45,083 nucleotides of DNA from JBCDCP01 sp039181495 (GTDB lineage Bacteria > Pseudomonadota > Alphaproteobacteria > Rhizobiales > Tepidamorphaceae), in the NCBI GenBank assembly GCA_039181495.1, contig JBCDCP010000005.1:1-45083 (forward strand), given 5' to 3'. Shown here piece by piece: positions 32,417-41,100 of this stretch. Positions within the stretch are counted from its first letter, which is position 1; every line of letters starts with the position of its first letter. The notes under the pieces were generated by a model, which worked only from the letters and a program-made list of their open reading frames with translations, was not told where the DNA came from and ran no database searches. The translations under genes and the position numbers were made by a program.

Positions 32417-33346
32417 ATGCTGCGGGTCGTTTTCATGGGCACGCCGGACTTTGCGGTGCCCGCTCTCATCGAGATTATAGGTCAGGGGCACGAGGTGCTT
32501 GCGGCCTACTCGCAGCCACCGCGCAGATCCGGCCGTGGCCAGGATGTCCATCCCTCGCCGGTTCATGCACAAGCCGACACGCTCGCCATCCCGGTTTTTA
32601 CACCCGAAAGCCTCAAGACAGACGAGAGCATCGAAACGTTCAGAGGGCTCGAGGCCGATGTCGCCGTTGTCATCGCCTATGGCATGCTGTTGCCCAAGCC
32701 GATCCTGGATGCACCGGTCCATGGCTGCCTCAACGTCCACGCCTCCTTGTTGCCCCGCTGGCGAGGTGCTGCGCCGATTCAGCGTGCCATCATGGCGGGA
32801 GACAACGAAACCGGTGTCATGGTGATGCGCATGGAGGAGGGGCTGGATACGGGCCCGGTCGCCATGGCGGAACGCACCACGATCGGGGTGAACGAAACTG
32901 CAGGGAGCCTGCATGACCGGCTGTCGCGGCTGGGCGCGGACCTCATCGTCCGGGCGCTTGCCGGTTTGAGCCGTGATGCCCTCACATTCACGCCGCAGGC
33001 CGAGAGTGGCGTGACCTACGCCCGCAAGATCGACAAGGCAGAAACGCGGATTGACTGGAGCCTGCCAGCCATCGACGTCCACAATCACGTCCGCGGTCTG
33101 TCGCCATTTCCAGGTGCCTGGTTTGAGCTCGATCGGGATGGCAAGTCCGAACGCGTCAAGGTGTTGGAGTCCGCCGTCGTCGATGCGGATGGACCGCCCG
33201 GAAGGATCGTTGATAATGCGCTGACCATTGCATGTGGCCAGGGCGCGGTGGCGCTTAGACGGCTCCAACGCGCCGGCAAGTCCGCGTTGTCCGCTACTGA
33301 TTTCCAGCGCGGTGTTGCCCTGGGCGAAGGCACAGTGCTTGGCTGA
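32417..33346 (+). CDS. fmt: methionyl-tRNA formyltransferase
   Basis: Fmt formylates Met-tRNA(fMet) with 10-formyl-tetrahydrofolate so that initiation can proceed. The 309-aa protein opens MLRVVFMGTPDFAVPAL. The catalytic segment is NVHASLLPRWRGAAPIQRAI, with Asn107 and His109, and Asp145 lies in MRMEEGLDTGP. The C-terminal tRNA-binding domain has TYARKIDKAETRIDW and RGLSPFPGAWFEL. Def precedes and truA follows, with 20-bp and 3-bp gaps, so the three form a translation operon downstream of addAB. Confidence 0.98.
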   Translation: MLRVVFMGTPDFAVPALIEIIGQGHEVLAAYSQPPRRSGRGQDVHPSPVHAQADTLAIPVFTPESLKTDESIETFRGLEADVAVVIAYGMLLPKPILDAPVHGCLNVHASLLPRWRGAAPIQRAIMAGDNETGVMVMRMEEGLDTGPVAMAERTTIGVNETAGSLHDRLSRLGADLIVRALAGLSRDALTFTPQAESGVTYARKIDKAETRIDWSLPAIDVHNHVRGLSPFPGAWFELDRDGKSERVKVLESAVVDADGPPGRIVDNALTIACGQGAVALRRLQRAGKSALSATDFQRGVALGEGTVLG

Positions 33347-33349
33347 GCC

Positions 33350-34156
33350 ATGCCTCGTTACAAGTTGACCATCGAATATGACGGCACCGACTATGTCGGC
33401 TGGCAGATGCAAGCCGAAGGCGCATCGATTCAACGTGCGATCGCCGATGCGGTGCACGCCTTTTGCGGTGACACCATCCATCCGTACGGATCCGGCCGAA
33501 CTGACGCCGGTGTCCACGCCCGGGGGCAGGTTGCGCATCTCGATCTGTCCCGAACCCACGATGCCGACACGGTTCGTGATGCGCTGAACGCGCATCTGAG
33601 GCCGCAGCCAATCGCGATTCTATCCGCGAAGCGCGTAGGCTCAGAATTCGATGCGCGGTTTTCCTGCATCGGCCGTCGCTATGAGTATCTCATCTTGCCG
33701 CGGCGGGCGCCGCTTGCCCTGATGCGCCACCGCGCCTGGCATATACCGCGTCCACTCGATCATGCGGCAATGCACGAGGCAGCCCAGCAACTTGTCGGGC
33801 ACCATGACTTCACGACATTCAGAGCGGCGGCCTGCCAGGCCAAATCACCGGTCAAGACGCTTGACGCTCTGCGCGTTGGCGAGCGCAGCAATCTGATTGT
33901 GATCCATGCCGCAGCGCGGTCTTTCCTACATCACCAGGTCCGATCCATGGCGGGCGCATTGAAATGGGTGGGTGAGGGGCGTTGGAGTGCGGACGACCTC
34001 CGCGAGGCGCTTGAGGCAAAAGATCGTGCTGCCTGTCCGCCCGTGGCACCGCCGGATGGATTGTACTTCATGGAAGCGATCTATCCGCGCGGTGCGGAAG
34101 AAGCGTCGTCAGAACCCGAACATGCGGGAGAAAGCCTCGGCGAGGACAAGGCTTAG
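33350..34156 (+). CDS. truA: tRNA pseudouridine(38-40) synthase TruA
   Basis: TruA isomerises uridines 38-40 in the tRNA anticodon stem. The catalytic Asp52 sits in YGSGRTDAGVHARGQ (47-60). FDARFSCIGRRYEYLI and FLHHQVRSMAGALKWVGEG are conserved in the family. At 268 aa it is about 15-20 residues longer than the usual 245-255, with an acidic tail (EEASSEPEHAGESLGEDKA) after the conserved FMEAIYPRG. The tail is encoded across the 3' end of the convergent gene at 34109, with a 48-bp overlap. The start lies 3 bp after the fmt stop. Confidence 0.97.
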   Translation: MPRYKLTIEYDGTDYVGWQMQAEGASIQRAIADAVHAFCGDTIHPYGSGRTDAGVHARGQVAHLDLSRTHDADTVRDALNAHLRPQPIAILSAKRVGSEFDARFSCIGRRYEYLILPRRAPLALMRHRAWHIPRPLDHAAMHEAAQQLVGHHDFTTFRAAACQAKSPVKTLDALRVGERSNLIVIHAAARSFLHHQVRSMAGALKWVGEGRWSADDLREALEAKDRAACPPVAPPDGLYFMEAIYPRGAEEASSEPEHAGESLGEDKA

Positions 34157-34696
34157 GGCAAAGTCTGCCACCACAAGTCCAACCGCCGTGGTCCGGTCTG
34201 CAAACAGCGCAACTCGTGCAATGATGTAGAGGTAGCGCAGGGCGACCGCCATCGCGATCAATGTCAGCACATAGAGCAGCCCAAGCGGCATCATGCCAGC
34301 TGCGAAAAGAACCGTTGGCAGAGCAACGATTAGTTCGATGATCACACCGCCCCAATTGTAAGCGACGACAAACGGCACATAACGCGAGCGTCGGTCGATC
34401 AGCCCGACCAGCAGGATCATCAGGATCGGAAACGCGACCCAGTCGACGATGAAAGTCAGCGTGCGTACCGACAGATAGGTCCCGAAGGTCACATCCAGCG
34501 GCTCATCAACGGTGGCCATCAGGCGTTGCTCACCGGCAAGGTACAGCCCATACACCGGCGCAAGCAGAGCGATGGCCATGAACGACAGCCAGAAGCCGCG
34601 GAATGTGGTGTCCAGCAGGCTCATGCCGTTGGCATCGGCGCGGAAGAGTGCCCACGCGCCCGCAAGGTTCTGACGGATATCGGTAATCGAAAGCAT
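34109..34696 (-). CDS. multi-pass membrane protein of unknown function
   Basis: This 195-aa protein has about five hydrophobic helices: FWLSFMAIALLAPVYGLYLA (about 35-55), LTFIVDWVAFPILMILLVGL (80-100), VIIELIVALPTVLFAAGM (118-135), LGLLYVLTLIAMAVALRYLY (138-157) and VGLVVADFALSLVLAEAF (172-189). The N-terminus (SITDIRQNLAGAWALFRADA) is amphipathic and cytoplasmic. It resembles 'hypothetical transmembrane protein' genes that stand beside dapE in other Alphaproteobacteria, without a known function. It starts 9 bp after the dapE stop on the same strand, so it is probably co-transcribed, and it overlaps the truA 3' end by 48 bp. Confidence 0.75.
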   Translation of the reverse strand: MLSITDIRQNLAGAWALFRADANGMSLLDTTFRGFWLSFMAIALLAPVYGLYLAGEQRLMATVDEPLDVTFGTYLSVRTLTFIVDWVAFPILMILLVGLIDRRSRYVPFVVAYNWGGVIIELIVALPTVLFAAGMMPLGLLYVLTLIAMAVALRYLYIIARVALFADRTTAVGLVVADFALSLVLAEAFSRMFGF

Positions 34697-34705
34697 CGGC
34701 GATGT

Positions 34706-35869
34706 TCAGGCAGCGAACCAACGATCGAGGAAATCGCGATAGATGCGCGTCAGCGTCCTGATGTCCTCAACCTCCACATGCTCATCTACCTGGTGCATGG
34801 TCTTGCCGACGAGGCCGAATTCGACGACCGGGCAATAGTCCTTGATGAAACGGGCGTCCGATGTTCCACCCGAGGTCGACAGTTCTGGTGCCCGTCCGGT
34901 CTCTTTCTTCACAGCCTCCGACAAGACGTCAACCAGACTGCCCGGCTCTGTGACGAACACGTCAGAGACACGTGCGACCCGCTGCAAATCGAATGTGACT
35001 CCGGTTTGATCACTGATTTCAGTTAGATGTTTGCGGATACGCGCTTCCAGACCGTCGGCATCATGGAGGTCGTTAAAGCGAATGTTGTAATGCGCTCTGG
35101 CTATGCCTGGAATGACGTTGAACGCCGGATTGCCGGTATCAATCGTCAGGAACTCGAGATTGGAGGGCTGAAAATGTTCAGTGCCTTTGTCGAGCTGATC
35201 GGCGGAGATTGCCGCAACGGCCTCGGCCAGGGCAGAAACCGGGTTCTTCGCATGGTGCGGGTAGGCCGCATGGCCTTGGGTACCGGTTGCTGTAATGATG
35301 CCTGAGACGGAGCCCCGCCGGCCAATCTTGATCGCATCGCCTAACGCGTTGGGGTTCGTGGGTTCCCCGAGCACGCACGCGGTGAACCGCTCACCCTGTG
35401 CCTCGGCCCATTGCATCAGCTTGTCGGTTCCATTGATTGCCGGGCCTTCCTCATCGCCGGTGATAAGAAAAGCTATGCTCCCGTTATTTGGAACGCCCTC
35501 CTTGCGCACATAGTCGATAGCCGCCGCGGTGAAGCAGGCAACTCCACCCTTCATGTCGGCTGCACCGCGGCCATACATCTTGCTGTCGTGGATATCGCCA
35601 CCAAACGGTGCCCGGGACCAGTCAGCAGTCGATCCGACCGGAACGACATCGGTGTGGCCAGCAAAGGAGATGACACGTTGCCCGGTGCCGATCTTGGCAA
35701 ACAGGTTCTTCACCGGCGGGGTACCCTCGTCCTCAAACATCAGGATTTCGACATCGAAGCCGGACGCGCGCAGCGGTTCGGCAAGCACGTCCAGAGCGCC
35801 CTCATCGGCAGGCGTTACTGAGGGGCAGCGGATGAGCGCCTGAGCGAGAGCGATTGCGTCTTCTTCCAT
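34706..35869 (-). CDS. dapE: succinyl-diaminopimelate desuccinylase
   Basis: DapE removes succinate from N-succinyl-L,L-diaminopimelate in lysine and peptidoglycan synthesis. The 387-aa M20 metallopeptidase keeps its zinc and catalytic residues: GHTDVVP (His72), GRGAADMKGG (Asp105) and ITGDEEGPA (Glu140/141), and a histidine in GLVGKTMHQVDEHV near the end. CPSVTPADEG and STSGGTSDARFI are family text. The start at 35869 faces argB across a 165-bp divergent space. The pathway partner dapD is 4.1 kb away on the other strand. Confidence 0.97.
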   Translation of the reverse strand: MEEDAIALAQALIRCPSVTPADEGALDVLAEPLRASGFDVEILMFEDEGTPPVKNLFAKIGTGQRVISFAGHTDVVPVGSTADWSRAPFGGDIHDSKMYGRGAADMKGGVACFTAAAIDYVRKEGVPNNGSIAFLITGDEEGPAINGTDKLMQWAEAQGERFTACVLGEPTNPNALGDAIKIGRRGSVSGIITATGTQGHAAYPHHAKNPVSALAEAVAAISADQLDKGTEHFQPSNLEFLTIDTGNPAFNVIPGIARAHYNIRFNDLHDADGLEARIRKHLTEISDQTGVTFDLQRVARVSDVFVTEPGSLVDVLSEAVKKETGRAPELSTSGGTSDARFIKDYCPVVEFGLVGKTMHQVDEHVEVEDIRTLTRIYRDFLDRWFAA

Positions 35870-36034
35870 GACTGGCCTTTCGGGCCTCGTTCATATGAGC
35901 CTGGTGCCGGTGTGCCCCGAATCGGGTTTAAAGGAAAGCTGGGCCGCACCGACGAGGGAGTGGCATTTGCACGCGGGCGCCGCAAAAGCTATTGAGCGCG
36001 ACAGCCCTCCCCAGAGCATAAACCACTGCGCGAC
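35870..36034. promoter_or_regulatory. divergent promoter region between dapE and argB
   Basis: These 165 bp must contain promoters for dapE (minus) and argB (plus). TTGCAC near 35967 resembles a -35 element for argB, but I cannot place a convincing -10. No operator dyad stands out. The argB ATG lacks an obvious Shine-Dalgarno sequence. Confidence 0.35.
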
Positions 36035-36943
36035 ATGAAAACCGAAAGTCAGCCCCACAGCCCGCGCGAAGATCACAACGCGGCGGAGATTCTATCCCGC
36101 GCTCTGCCCTATATGCTGCGTTACGAAGGCCAGACAGTCGTTGTTAAATATGGCGGTCATGCCATGGGCGACGCCGCCCTGTCGGAAGCTTTCGCGCAAG
36201 ACATCACGCTGCTCAAGCTGGCCGGTGTCAAGGCCATCGTGGTGCATGGCGGTGGCCCGCAAATCAAGGACATGCTCGGCAAGCTGGGCATCGACAGCCG
36301 GTTTGAAGACGGTTTGAGGGTGACCGACCGCCAGACGGTTGAAATCGTCGAAATGGTCTTAGCCGGTTCGATCAACAAGGACATCGTCCGCTCCATCGGT
36401 CAGGCTGGCGGCCGCGCCATCGGGCTCTGCGGCAAGGACGGCAATATGGTCACGGTGCGCAAGCTGGAACGCACCGTCGTCGATCCGGATTCCAACATCG
36501 AGCGTGTTGTCGACCTTGGTTTTGTCGGCGAACCGGAGACGGTGCGTACCGAAGCCATCGACATGGTCGCGGAAGCTGGCACCATCCCGGTTATTGCGCC
36601 GGTGGCCGCTGGCCATGATGGCGAGACCTACAACGTAAATGCCGACACCTTTGCCGGCGCTATTGCCGGTGCACTGCGCGCCAAGCGGCTGTTGTTCCTG
36701 ACTGATGTGCCGGGCGTGCTCGATGCGGACGGCAACCTGATCAAGGAGCTGACGCGCGCCGAAGCCGAGCGCCTTATCGCCGAGGGTGTCATTTCCGGTG
36801 GCATGATCCCCAAGGTGCAAACGTGCCTTGAGGCCATGACTTCTGGGGTTGAGGCCGTGGTCATCCTCAACGGCAAGGTACCGCATGCTGTGCTGCTTGA
36901 GCTCTTCACCGACACCGGCGCTGGCACGCTGATCACGCGCTAG
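36035..36943 (+). CDS. argB: acetylglutamate kinase
   Basis: ArgB phosphorylates N-acetylglutamate, the second and often feedback-regulated step of arginine synthesis. It has 302 aa, an amino-acid-kinase fold. VVVKYGGHAMG (35-45) has the catalytic Lys38, and VVHGGGPQIKDML (69-81) binds the substrate. NVNADTFAGAIAGAL and GGMIPKVQTCLEAM complete the signature. The N-terminal arm (about residues 1-30) matches the longer, arginine-sensitive hexameric class. In many rhizobia argB follows engB; here engB is 5.7 kb away and on the opposite strand. Confidence 0.97.
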   Translation: MKTESQPHSPREDHNAAEILSRALPYMLRYEGQTVVVKYGGHAMGDAALSEAFAQDITLLKLAGVKAIVVHGGGPQIKDMLGKLGIDSRFEDGLRVTDRQTVEIVEMVLAGSINKDIVRSIGQAGGRAIGLCGKDGNMVTVRKLERTVVDPDSNIERVVDLGFVGEPETVRTEAIDMVAEAGTIPVIAPVAAGHDGETYNVNADTFAGAIAGALRAKRLLFLTDVPGVLDADGNLIKELTRAEAERLIAEGVISGGMIPKVQTCLEAMTSGVEAVVILNGKVPHAVLLELFTDTGAGTLITR

Positions 36944-36956
36944 ACCCAGGTTGCCC

Positions 36957-37862
36957 TCAACCGAATACAAGCAGAGCTATAATCCCGGTCGAGATCAGCA
37001 GACACCCGATCACCTCGATCCGGGTGATCGTTTCCTTGAAGACAAACACCGCCGAGGCGAAGCTGAACAGCATCTCGATCTGAGCCAGCGCCTTGACGAT
37101 GGCCGCCTGCTGCAAGGTCATGGCGCTGAACCAGCCAAACGATGCCGTCGCTCCTACAAATCCGACCGCCAGAGCAGTCTTCCAGACCTTGGCAATGCGG
37201 CCCAGTTCGCCGGGCTCGCGCAGCAGCATCCAGACCAGCAGCACGATGCTCTGAAAGACGATCACCCAAGCTAATGTGGTGGCCGCCTGCATCATGAAGC
37301 CGGGATGGCCTAGCGCCAGTGACGCGGCGCGGTAGCTTACCGCCGCAACCGCGAACAACGTTCCCGAAGCAATGCCGATCTGCGCCGTCTTCGAACCAAG
37401 GCTGCCGATCAGTGCAGCCGGCGTTGCGGTTGTGCGCGCAACTGAAATCAGCATGACGCCGAAAACGCTGATCGCGATCGCGATCAGTGCTCCGAAGCTC
37501 GCTGCTTCACCCAGGAAGATGAAACCGAACAGCGCGGCCTGTGCCGGCTCGGTGCGTGAATAGGCGTTCCCGACCGCGAAGTTGCGTAACGAGAACATGT
37601 GAACGAGCAATGCCTGCGCGCCGATCTGGGCCAGCCCACCGACGATCATCCAGATCAGGAATTTGGAGTTGGGTGCTGGAACAGGTTGCCCCAGGCCGAA
37701 ATGCAGCAGCGCAACGAACCCAAGCGCAAATGGAATGCCGAAGCCGAAGCGCACAAAGGTGGCCCCTGTTGTGCCCATGGCCGATTTGAGGTGCTTCTGA
37801 AGCGTGGAGCGCAGGTTCTGCAGAAAGGCAGAGCCGATCGTGATGGGGATCCAGAGGTCCAT
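36957..37862 (-). CDS. DMT-superfamily (EamA) transporter
   Basis: This 301-aa inner-membrane protein has about ten hydrophobic helices arranged as two EamA repeats, for example FGIPFALGFVALLHFGLGQP, AALFGFIFLGEAASFGALIA, and in the second half AVGFVGATASFGWFSAMTLQ and LFSFASAVFVFKETITRIEV. The FKE(T/x)-type end of the last repeat is typical of drug/metabolite exporters. It most likely exports a small metabolite; the substrate cannot be read from sequence. It converges with argB (13-bp gap) and stands divergent from the HAD phosphatase at 37962. Confidence 0.85.
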   Translation of the reverse strand: MDLWIPITIGSAFLQNLRSTLQKHLKSAMGTTGATFVRFGFGIPFALGFVALLHFGLGQPVPAPNSKFLIWMIVGGLAQIGAQALLVHMFSLRNFAVGNAYSRTEPAQAALFGFIFLGEAASFGALIAIAISVFGVMLISVARTTATPAALIGSLGSKTAQIGIASGTLFAVAAVSYRAASLALGHPGFMMQAATTLAWVIVFQSIVLLVWMLLREPGELGRIAKVWKTALAVGFVGATASFGWFSAMTLQQAAIVKALAQIEMLFSFASAVFVFKETITRIEVIGCLLISTGIIALLVFG

Positions 37863-37961
37863 GCCGGGCGGGATAGCATGGCGTTGTGTTGTGTCGCCAT
37901 GGTTGCTCGGCTAGGTCTGACGCATCACCGCCATGCGCTCGGCGCCGACCCGGAGACCGCC

Positions 37962-38678
37962 ATGTCCGAACACCAGACCATTGCCGCTCGGTTTGGCCAT
38001 GTGAACACATGGGTGTTCGATCTCGACAACACACTCTATCCGCCACACTGCAATCTGTTTGCACAGGTGGACCAGCGGATGACCGCCTTCATTGCCGATT
38101 TGCTCAACCTTGAGCGGGGCGAGGCGCGCAATCTGCAAAAAGACTACTACCGCAACTACGGCACGACGCTGCACGGTCTGATGCAGGTCCACAACGTCGA
38201 TCCGCACACCTTCCTCGATTATGTGCACGACATCGATCATTCGCCGATCGAACCTGACCCGGCCCTTGGCAGTGTTCTTGCCGAGTTACCCGGCCGCAAG
38301 CTGATCTACACAAACGGGTCAGTTGCCCATGCAGAGGCTGTGATCGAACGGCTCGGGATCGCGCATCACTTCGAAGAAACCTTCGACATCGTGGCCGCAG
38401 AATTCGAACCAAAACCACATCGCGGCCCCTATGAGCGTTTCGTCGAACGTTTCGATGTCGATCCTGCAAATTCGGCGATGTTTGAGGATCTGCCACGCAA
38501 TCTCGAAGTGCCACATGCGCTGGGCATGTTGACCGTGCTGGTGACCGGCAAAGAGAAGTTGCCAGACAATCGCTCGGCCTGGGAAGTAGCCGGCGACGAA
38601 CGCGAGCACATCCACCACATCACCGACGATCTTGCCAGCTTTCTCGCTGATATCATTGCGCCACCACCACCGTCATGA
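37962..38678 (+). CDS. HAD-family pyrimidine 5'-nucleotidase
   Basis: This cytoplasmic HAD phosphatase is predicted to dephosphorylate pyrimidine nucleotides, like yeast Sdt1. It has 238 aa. Motif I is VFDLDNTLYP with nucleophile Asp20 and Asp22. Motif II is LIYTNGS. The lysine motif is FEPKPHRGPY, and motif IV is MFEDLPRNLEVP. ATG at 37962 is chosen because CGGAGA lies 7 nt upstream; the frame runs much further 5' across the DMT gene on the other strand, but that stretch is not protein-like. Its 3' end overlaps the BenE gene by 4 bp (ATGA). A gene of this type usually sits between argB and dapD in Rhizobiales, which matches the present neighbourhood. Confidence 0.92.
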   Translation: MSEHQTIAARFGHVNTWVFDLDNTLYPPHCNLFAQVDQRMTAFIADLLNLERGEARNLQKDYYRNYGTTLHGLMQVHNVDPHTFLDYVHDIDHSPIEPDPALGSVLAELPGRKLIYTNGSVAHAEAVIERLGIAHHFEETFDIVAAEFEPKPHRGPYERFVERFDVDPANSAMFEDLPRNLEVPHALGMLTVLVTGKEKLPDNRSAWEVAGDEREHIHHITDDLASFLADIIAPPPPS

Positions 38679-39910
38679 GCGCGGTGTCGGAACCGAATGA
38701 TGCAGCACCGGAGTCCGCCCAATCGCCGCTCGGGCTTTGGGAGGCTTTTTCCGGCAAGGCGGTGTTCGCTGGCCTGCTGGCCTCCCTTGCGGGGTTTGCC
38801 TCGAGTTTCGCAGTTGTTGTTCAGGGGCTGAAGGGCGTCGGCGCATCCCCGGCGGAAGCGGCCTCGGGCCTGATGGCAGTGGGCTTCTTCATGGGGCTTC
38901 TGACCGTCATTCTGAGCCTGCAAAGCCGTCTGCCGATCAAGATAGCCTGGTCGACACCAGGGGCCGCCTTTCTGGCCACCAGCGGCGTCCCCGAGGGTGG
39001 CTTTACAGAAGCGGTCGGCGCGTTCCTGGTCTGTGCAGCATTGATTGTCGTTGCTGGGCTCTGGCGGCCGTTCGGCCGGGCCGTAGCCGCAATCCCCGCT
39101 CCGCTAGCCAATGCCATGCTGGCCGGCGTTCTGTTCGGGTTATGCCTTGCGCCCGTACAGGCCGTCGCCGAGATGCCGGTCTACGGCCTTATGATCGTAC
39201 TCACCTGGGTTGGCGTCGGTTATTTCAACCGGCTGGCCGCGGTTCCGGCCGCTGTGTTGGTGACGCTGGGGATTGTTGTCTGGATCGTCATGCAGGGCGG
39301 GCCAGGCGGTGAAGCGCTGGCGGCAGCCAGTGTGTTTCCCAGGCCGGTGATCGTGATACCGGAGTTCGCGCTCGCCTCTGTGATCGGCATCGCAATCCCG
39401 CTTTTCATCATCACCATGGCATCGCAGAACATTCCCGGCATGGCCGTGCTCCATGCCAATGGATACAGGCCTGCGCCTGGTCCTATCTTCGCCATGAGCG
39501 GACTGTTCTCGGCTCTTTCCGCCCCGTTTGGCGGTCATGCGGTCAACCTCGCGGCCATTACAGCAGCCATGGTGGCCAGCGAGGAAGGCCATCCCGACCC
39601 CCGGCGGCGCTATTGGGCCGCAGTCGTTTCAGGCGGTGCCAATATCGTCGTTGCCCTCTTTTCGGGGCTTGTGATCCTGTTCGTTACGGCAGCCCCGCCA
39701 ATCCTCATTCAGGCGGTCGCCGGACTGGCGTTGATCGGCGCATTTGCCGGAGCCGCCCACAATGCGCTTAGCGATGCCGAGGCCCGGGTGCCGGCGGCGA
39801 TCACATTCCTCGCATCGGCGTCCGGCATCACCATTCTGGGGATTGGTGGTGCGTTTTGGGGACTACTGGCAGGTGGAGTGCTCTATCTGCTGATGCGCGC
39901 TAAAAGCTGA
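38675..39910 (+). CDS. BenE-family benzoate/H+ symporter-like transporter
   Basis: This 411-aa membrane protein has about twelve hydrophobic segments. SLAGFASSFAVVVQGLKGVG, LPIKIAWSTPGAAFLATSG, NIPGMAVLHANGYRPAPGPI and SAPFGGHAVNLAAITAA are the BenE signatures. Characterised members import benzoate, but no aromatic-degradation gene is near, so the physiological substrate is open. It overlaps the upstream nucleotidase by 4 bp and ends 77 bp before dapD, so co-transcription with both is likely. Confidence 0.9.
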   Translation: MSAVSEPNDAAPESAQSPLGLWEAFSGKAVFAGLLASLAGFASSFAVVVQGLKGVGASPAEAASGLMAVGFFMGLLTVILSLQSRLPIKIAWSTPGAAFLATSGVPEGGFTEAVGAFLVCAALIVVAGLWRPFGRAVAAIPAPLANAMLAGVLFGLCLAPVQAVAEMPVYGLMIVLTWVGVGYFNRLAAVPAAVLVTLGIVVWIVMQGGPGGEALAAASVFPRPVIVIPEFALASVIGIAIPLFIITMASQNIPGMAVLHANGYRPAPGPIFAMSGLFSALSAPFGGHAVNLAAITAAMVASEEGHPDPRRRYWAAVVSGGANIVVALFSGLVILFVTAAPPILIQAVAGLALIGAFAGAAHNALSDAEARVPAAITFLASASGITILGIGGAFWGLLAGGVLYLLMRAKS

Positions 39911-39987
39911 GCTCATCAACCCGCCCTTGGTTGCGATTCCCCGCCCCATTGCCTAACACCGCAGAAAACACTTCTGGAGACCAGCCC

Positions 39988-40833
39988 ATGTCCATGACCC
40001 AGCTCGAACACACCGTCGAAACCGCATTCGACAATCGCGAGCACATTTCCAGTGCCACCGACGGCGAGGTCAGGGGGGCGGTCGAAGCCGCGCTCGAATT
40101 GCTCGATTCCGGCGAAGCCCGCGTGGCCGAACGCAAAGCTGATGGCACCTGGCATGTGAACCAATGGCTCAAGAAGGCGGTGCTGTTGTCGTTCCGATTG
40201 AACGACATGTCACCGATCCCGGGTGGCCCGGGTGGCAGCTACTGGTGGGACAAGGTGGCGGCAAAGTTCGAGGGATGGGGTGAAGAGGAATTTGCAACAG
40301 CCGGCTTCCGCGCGGTGCCGAACTGCGTCGTCCGGCGTTCGGCCTATATCGCCAAGAACGTCGTTCTAATGCCGAGCTTCGTCAATCTCGGCGCCCATGT
40401 GGATGAAGGCACCATGGTCGACACCTGGGCGACCGTTGGCTCCTGTGCGCAGATTGGCAAGAACGTACATCTGTCTGGTGGCGTCGGCATTGGCGGTGTG
40501 CTTGAGCCCTTGCAGGCGGGGCCGACAATCATCGAAGACAATTGTTTCATCGGCGCCCGTTCCGAAGTCGTCGAGGGCTGTATCGTCCGCGAGGGCTCCG
40601 TGCTGGGTATGGGCGTCTTTATTGGCCAGTCCACCAAGATCGTCGATCGCAATACTGGTGAAGTGCATATGGGCGAAGTGCCGCCTTACTCGGTGGTGGT
40701 CGCCGGAACGATGCCAGGCAAGCCGCTGCCTGATGGAAGCCCCGGCCCATCCCTGTATTGCGCGGTGATCGTGAAGACAGTCGACGAACGCACACGCTCG
40801 AAGACTGGCATCAACGACCTCCTGCGCGATTAG
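39988..40833 (+). CDS. dapD: tetrahydrodipicolinate N-succinyltransferase
   Basis: DapD transfers succinate from succinyl-CoA to tetrahydrodipicolinate, the step before DapC and DapE in diaminopimelate synthesis. The 281-aa protein has the N-terminal helical domain and a left-handed beta helix of hexapeptide repeats (for example VVLMPSFVNLGAHVDEGTMV and GVGIGGVLEPLQAGPTIIED). ARSEVVEGCIVREGSVLGMG is family text. ATG at 39988 follows TGGAGA at about 8 nt; 19 further codons upstream are open but not needed. Confidence 0.97.
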   Translation: MSMTQLEHTVETAFDNREHISSATDGEVRGAVEAALELLDSGEARVAERKADGTWHVNQWLKKAVLLSFRLNDMSPIPGGPGGSYWWDKVAAKFEGWGEEEFATAGFRAVPNCVVRRSAYIAKNVVLMPSFVNLGAHVDEGTMVDTWATVGSCAQIGKNVHLSGGVGIGGVLEPLQAGPTIIEDNCFIGARSEVVEGCIVREGSVLGMGVFIGQSTKIVDRNTGEVHMGEVPPYSVVVAGTMPGKPLPDGSPGPSLYCAVIVKTVDERTRSKTGINDLLRD

Positions 40834-40887
40834 CTTTTTCATAAATCTGGAACCACGTCGAGATTCCGCGATTTAGCAACAGCGCCG

Positions 40888-40906
40888 AGGATCACATGCT
40901 GATCCT
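40888..40906. repeat. 7-bp inverted repeat downstream of dapD
   Basis: AGGATCA (40888-40894) and TGATCCT (40900-40906) are perfect reverse complements around a 5-nt loop. The repeat lies 55 bp past dapD in a 267-bp space before the DUF805 gene. No U-tract follows. It might be an operator of the downstream gene or part of a weak terminator. I see nothing else definite in this space. Confidence 0.35.
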
Positions 40907-41100
40907 AAAGTGCGAATTCGACTTTGTTGCACCAGTTGGACGCGCGTTATTCGGTTGCTCTCGCATACTGGGAAGCAATACCGGCAATCACCCGCATCTA
41001 ACGTCAAAGACGGCGCTCAATCCTTAAATTCTCTGGCACGGCCCCTGCGATGTCTCCCCCAAAAGACGCCTAAGGCGTTTCAAAACGGGACAGAGACACG

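Noticed and set aside
32393..33595. 400-codon open frame on the minus strand
   Set aside because: It is antisense to fmt and the start of truA, both of which have all catalytic residues in the plus frame. The translation is Gly/Arg-rich with no motif.
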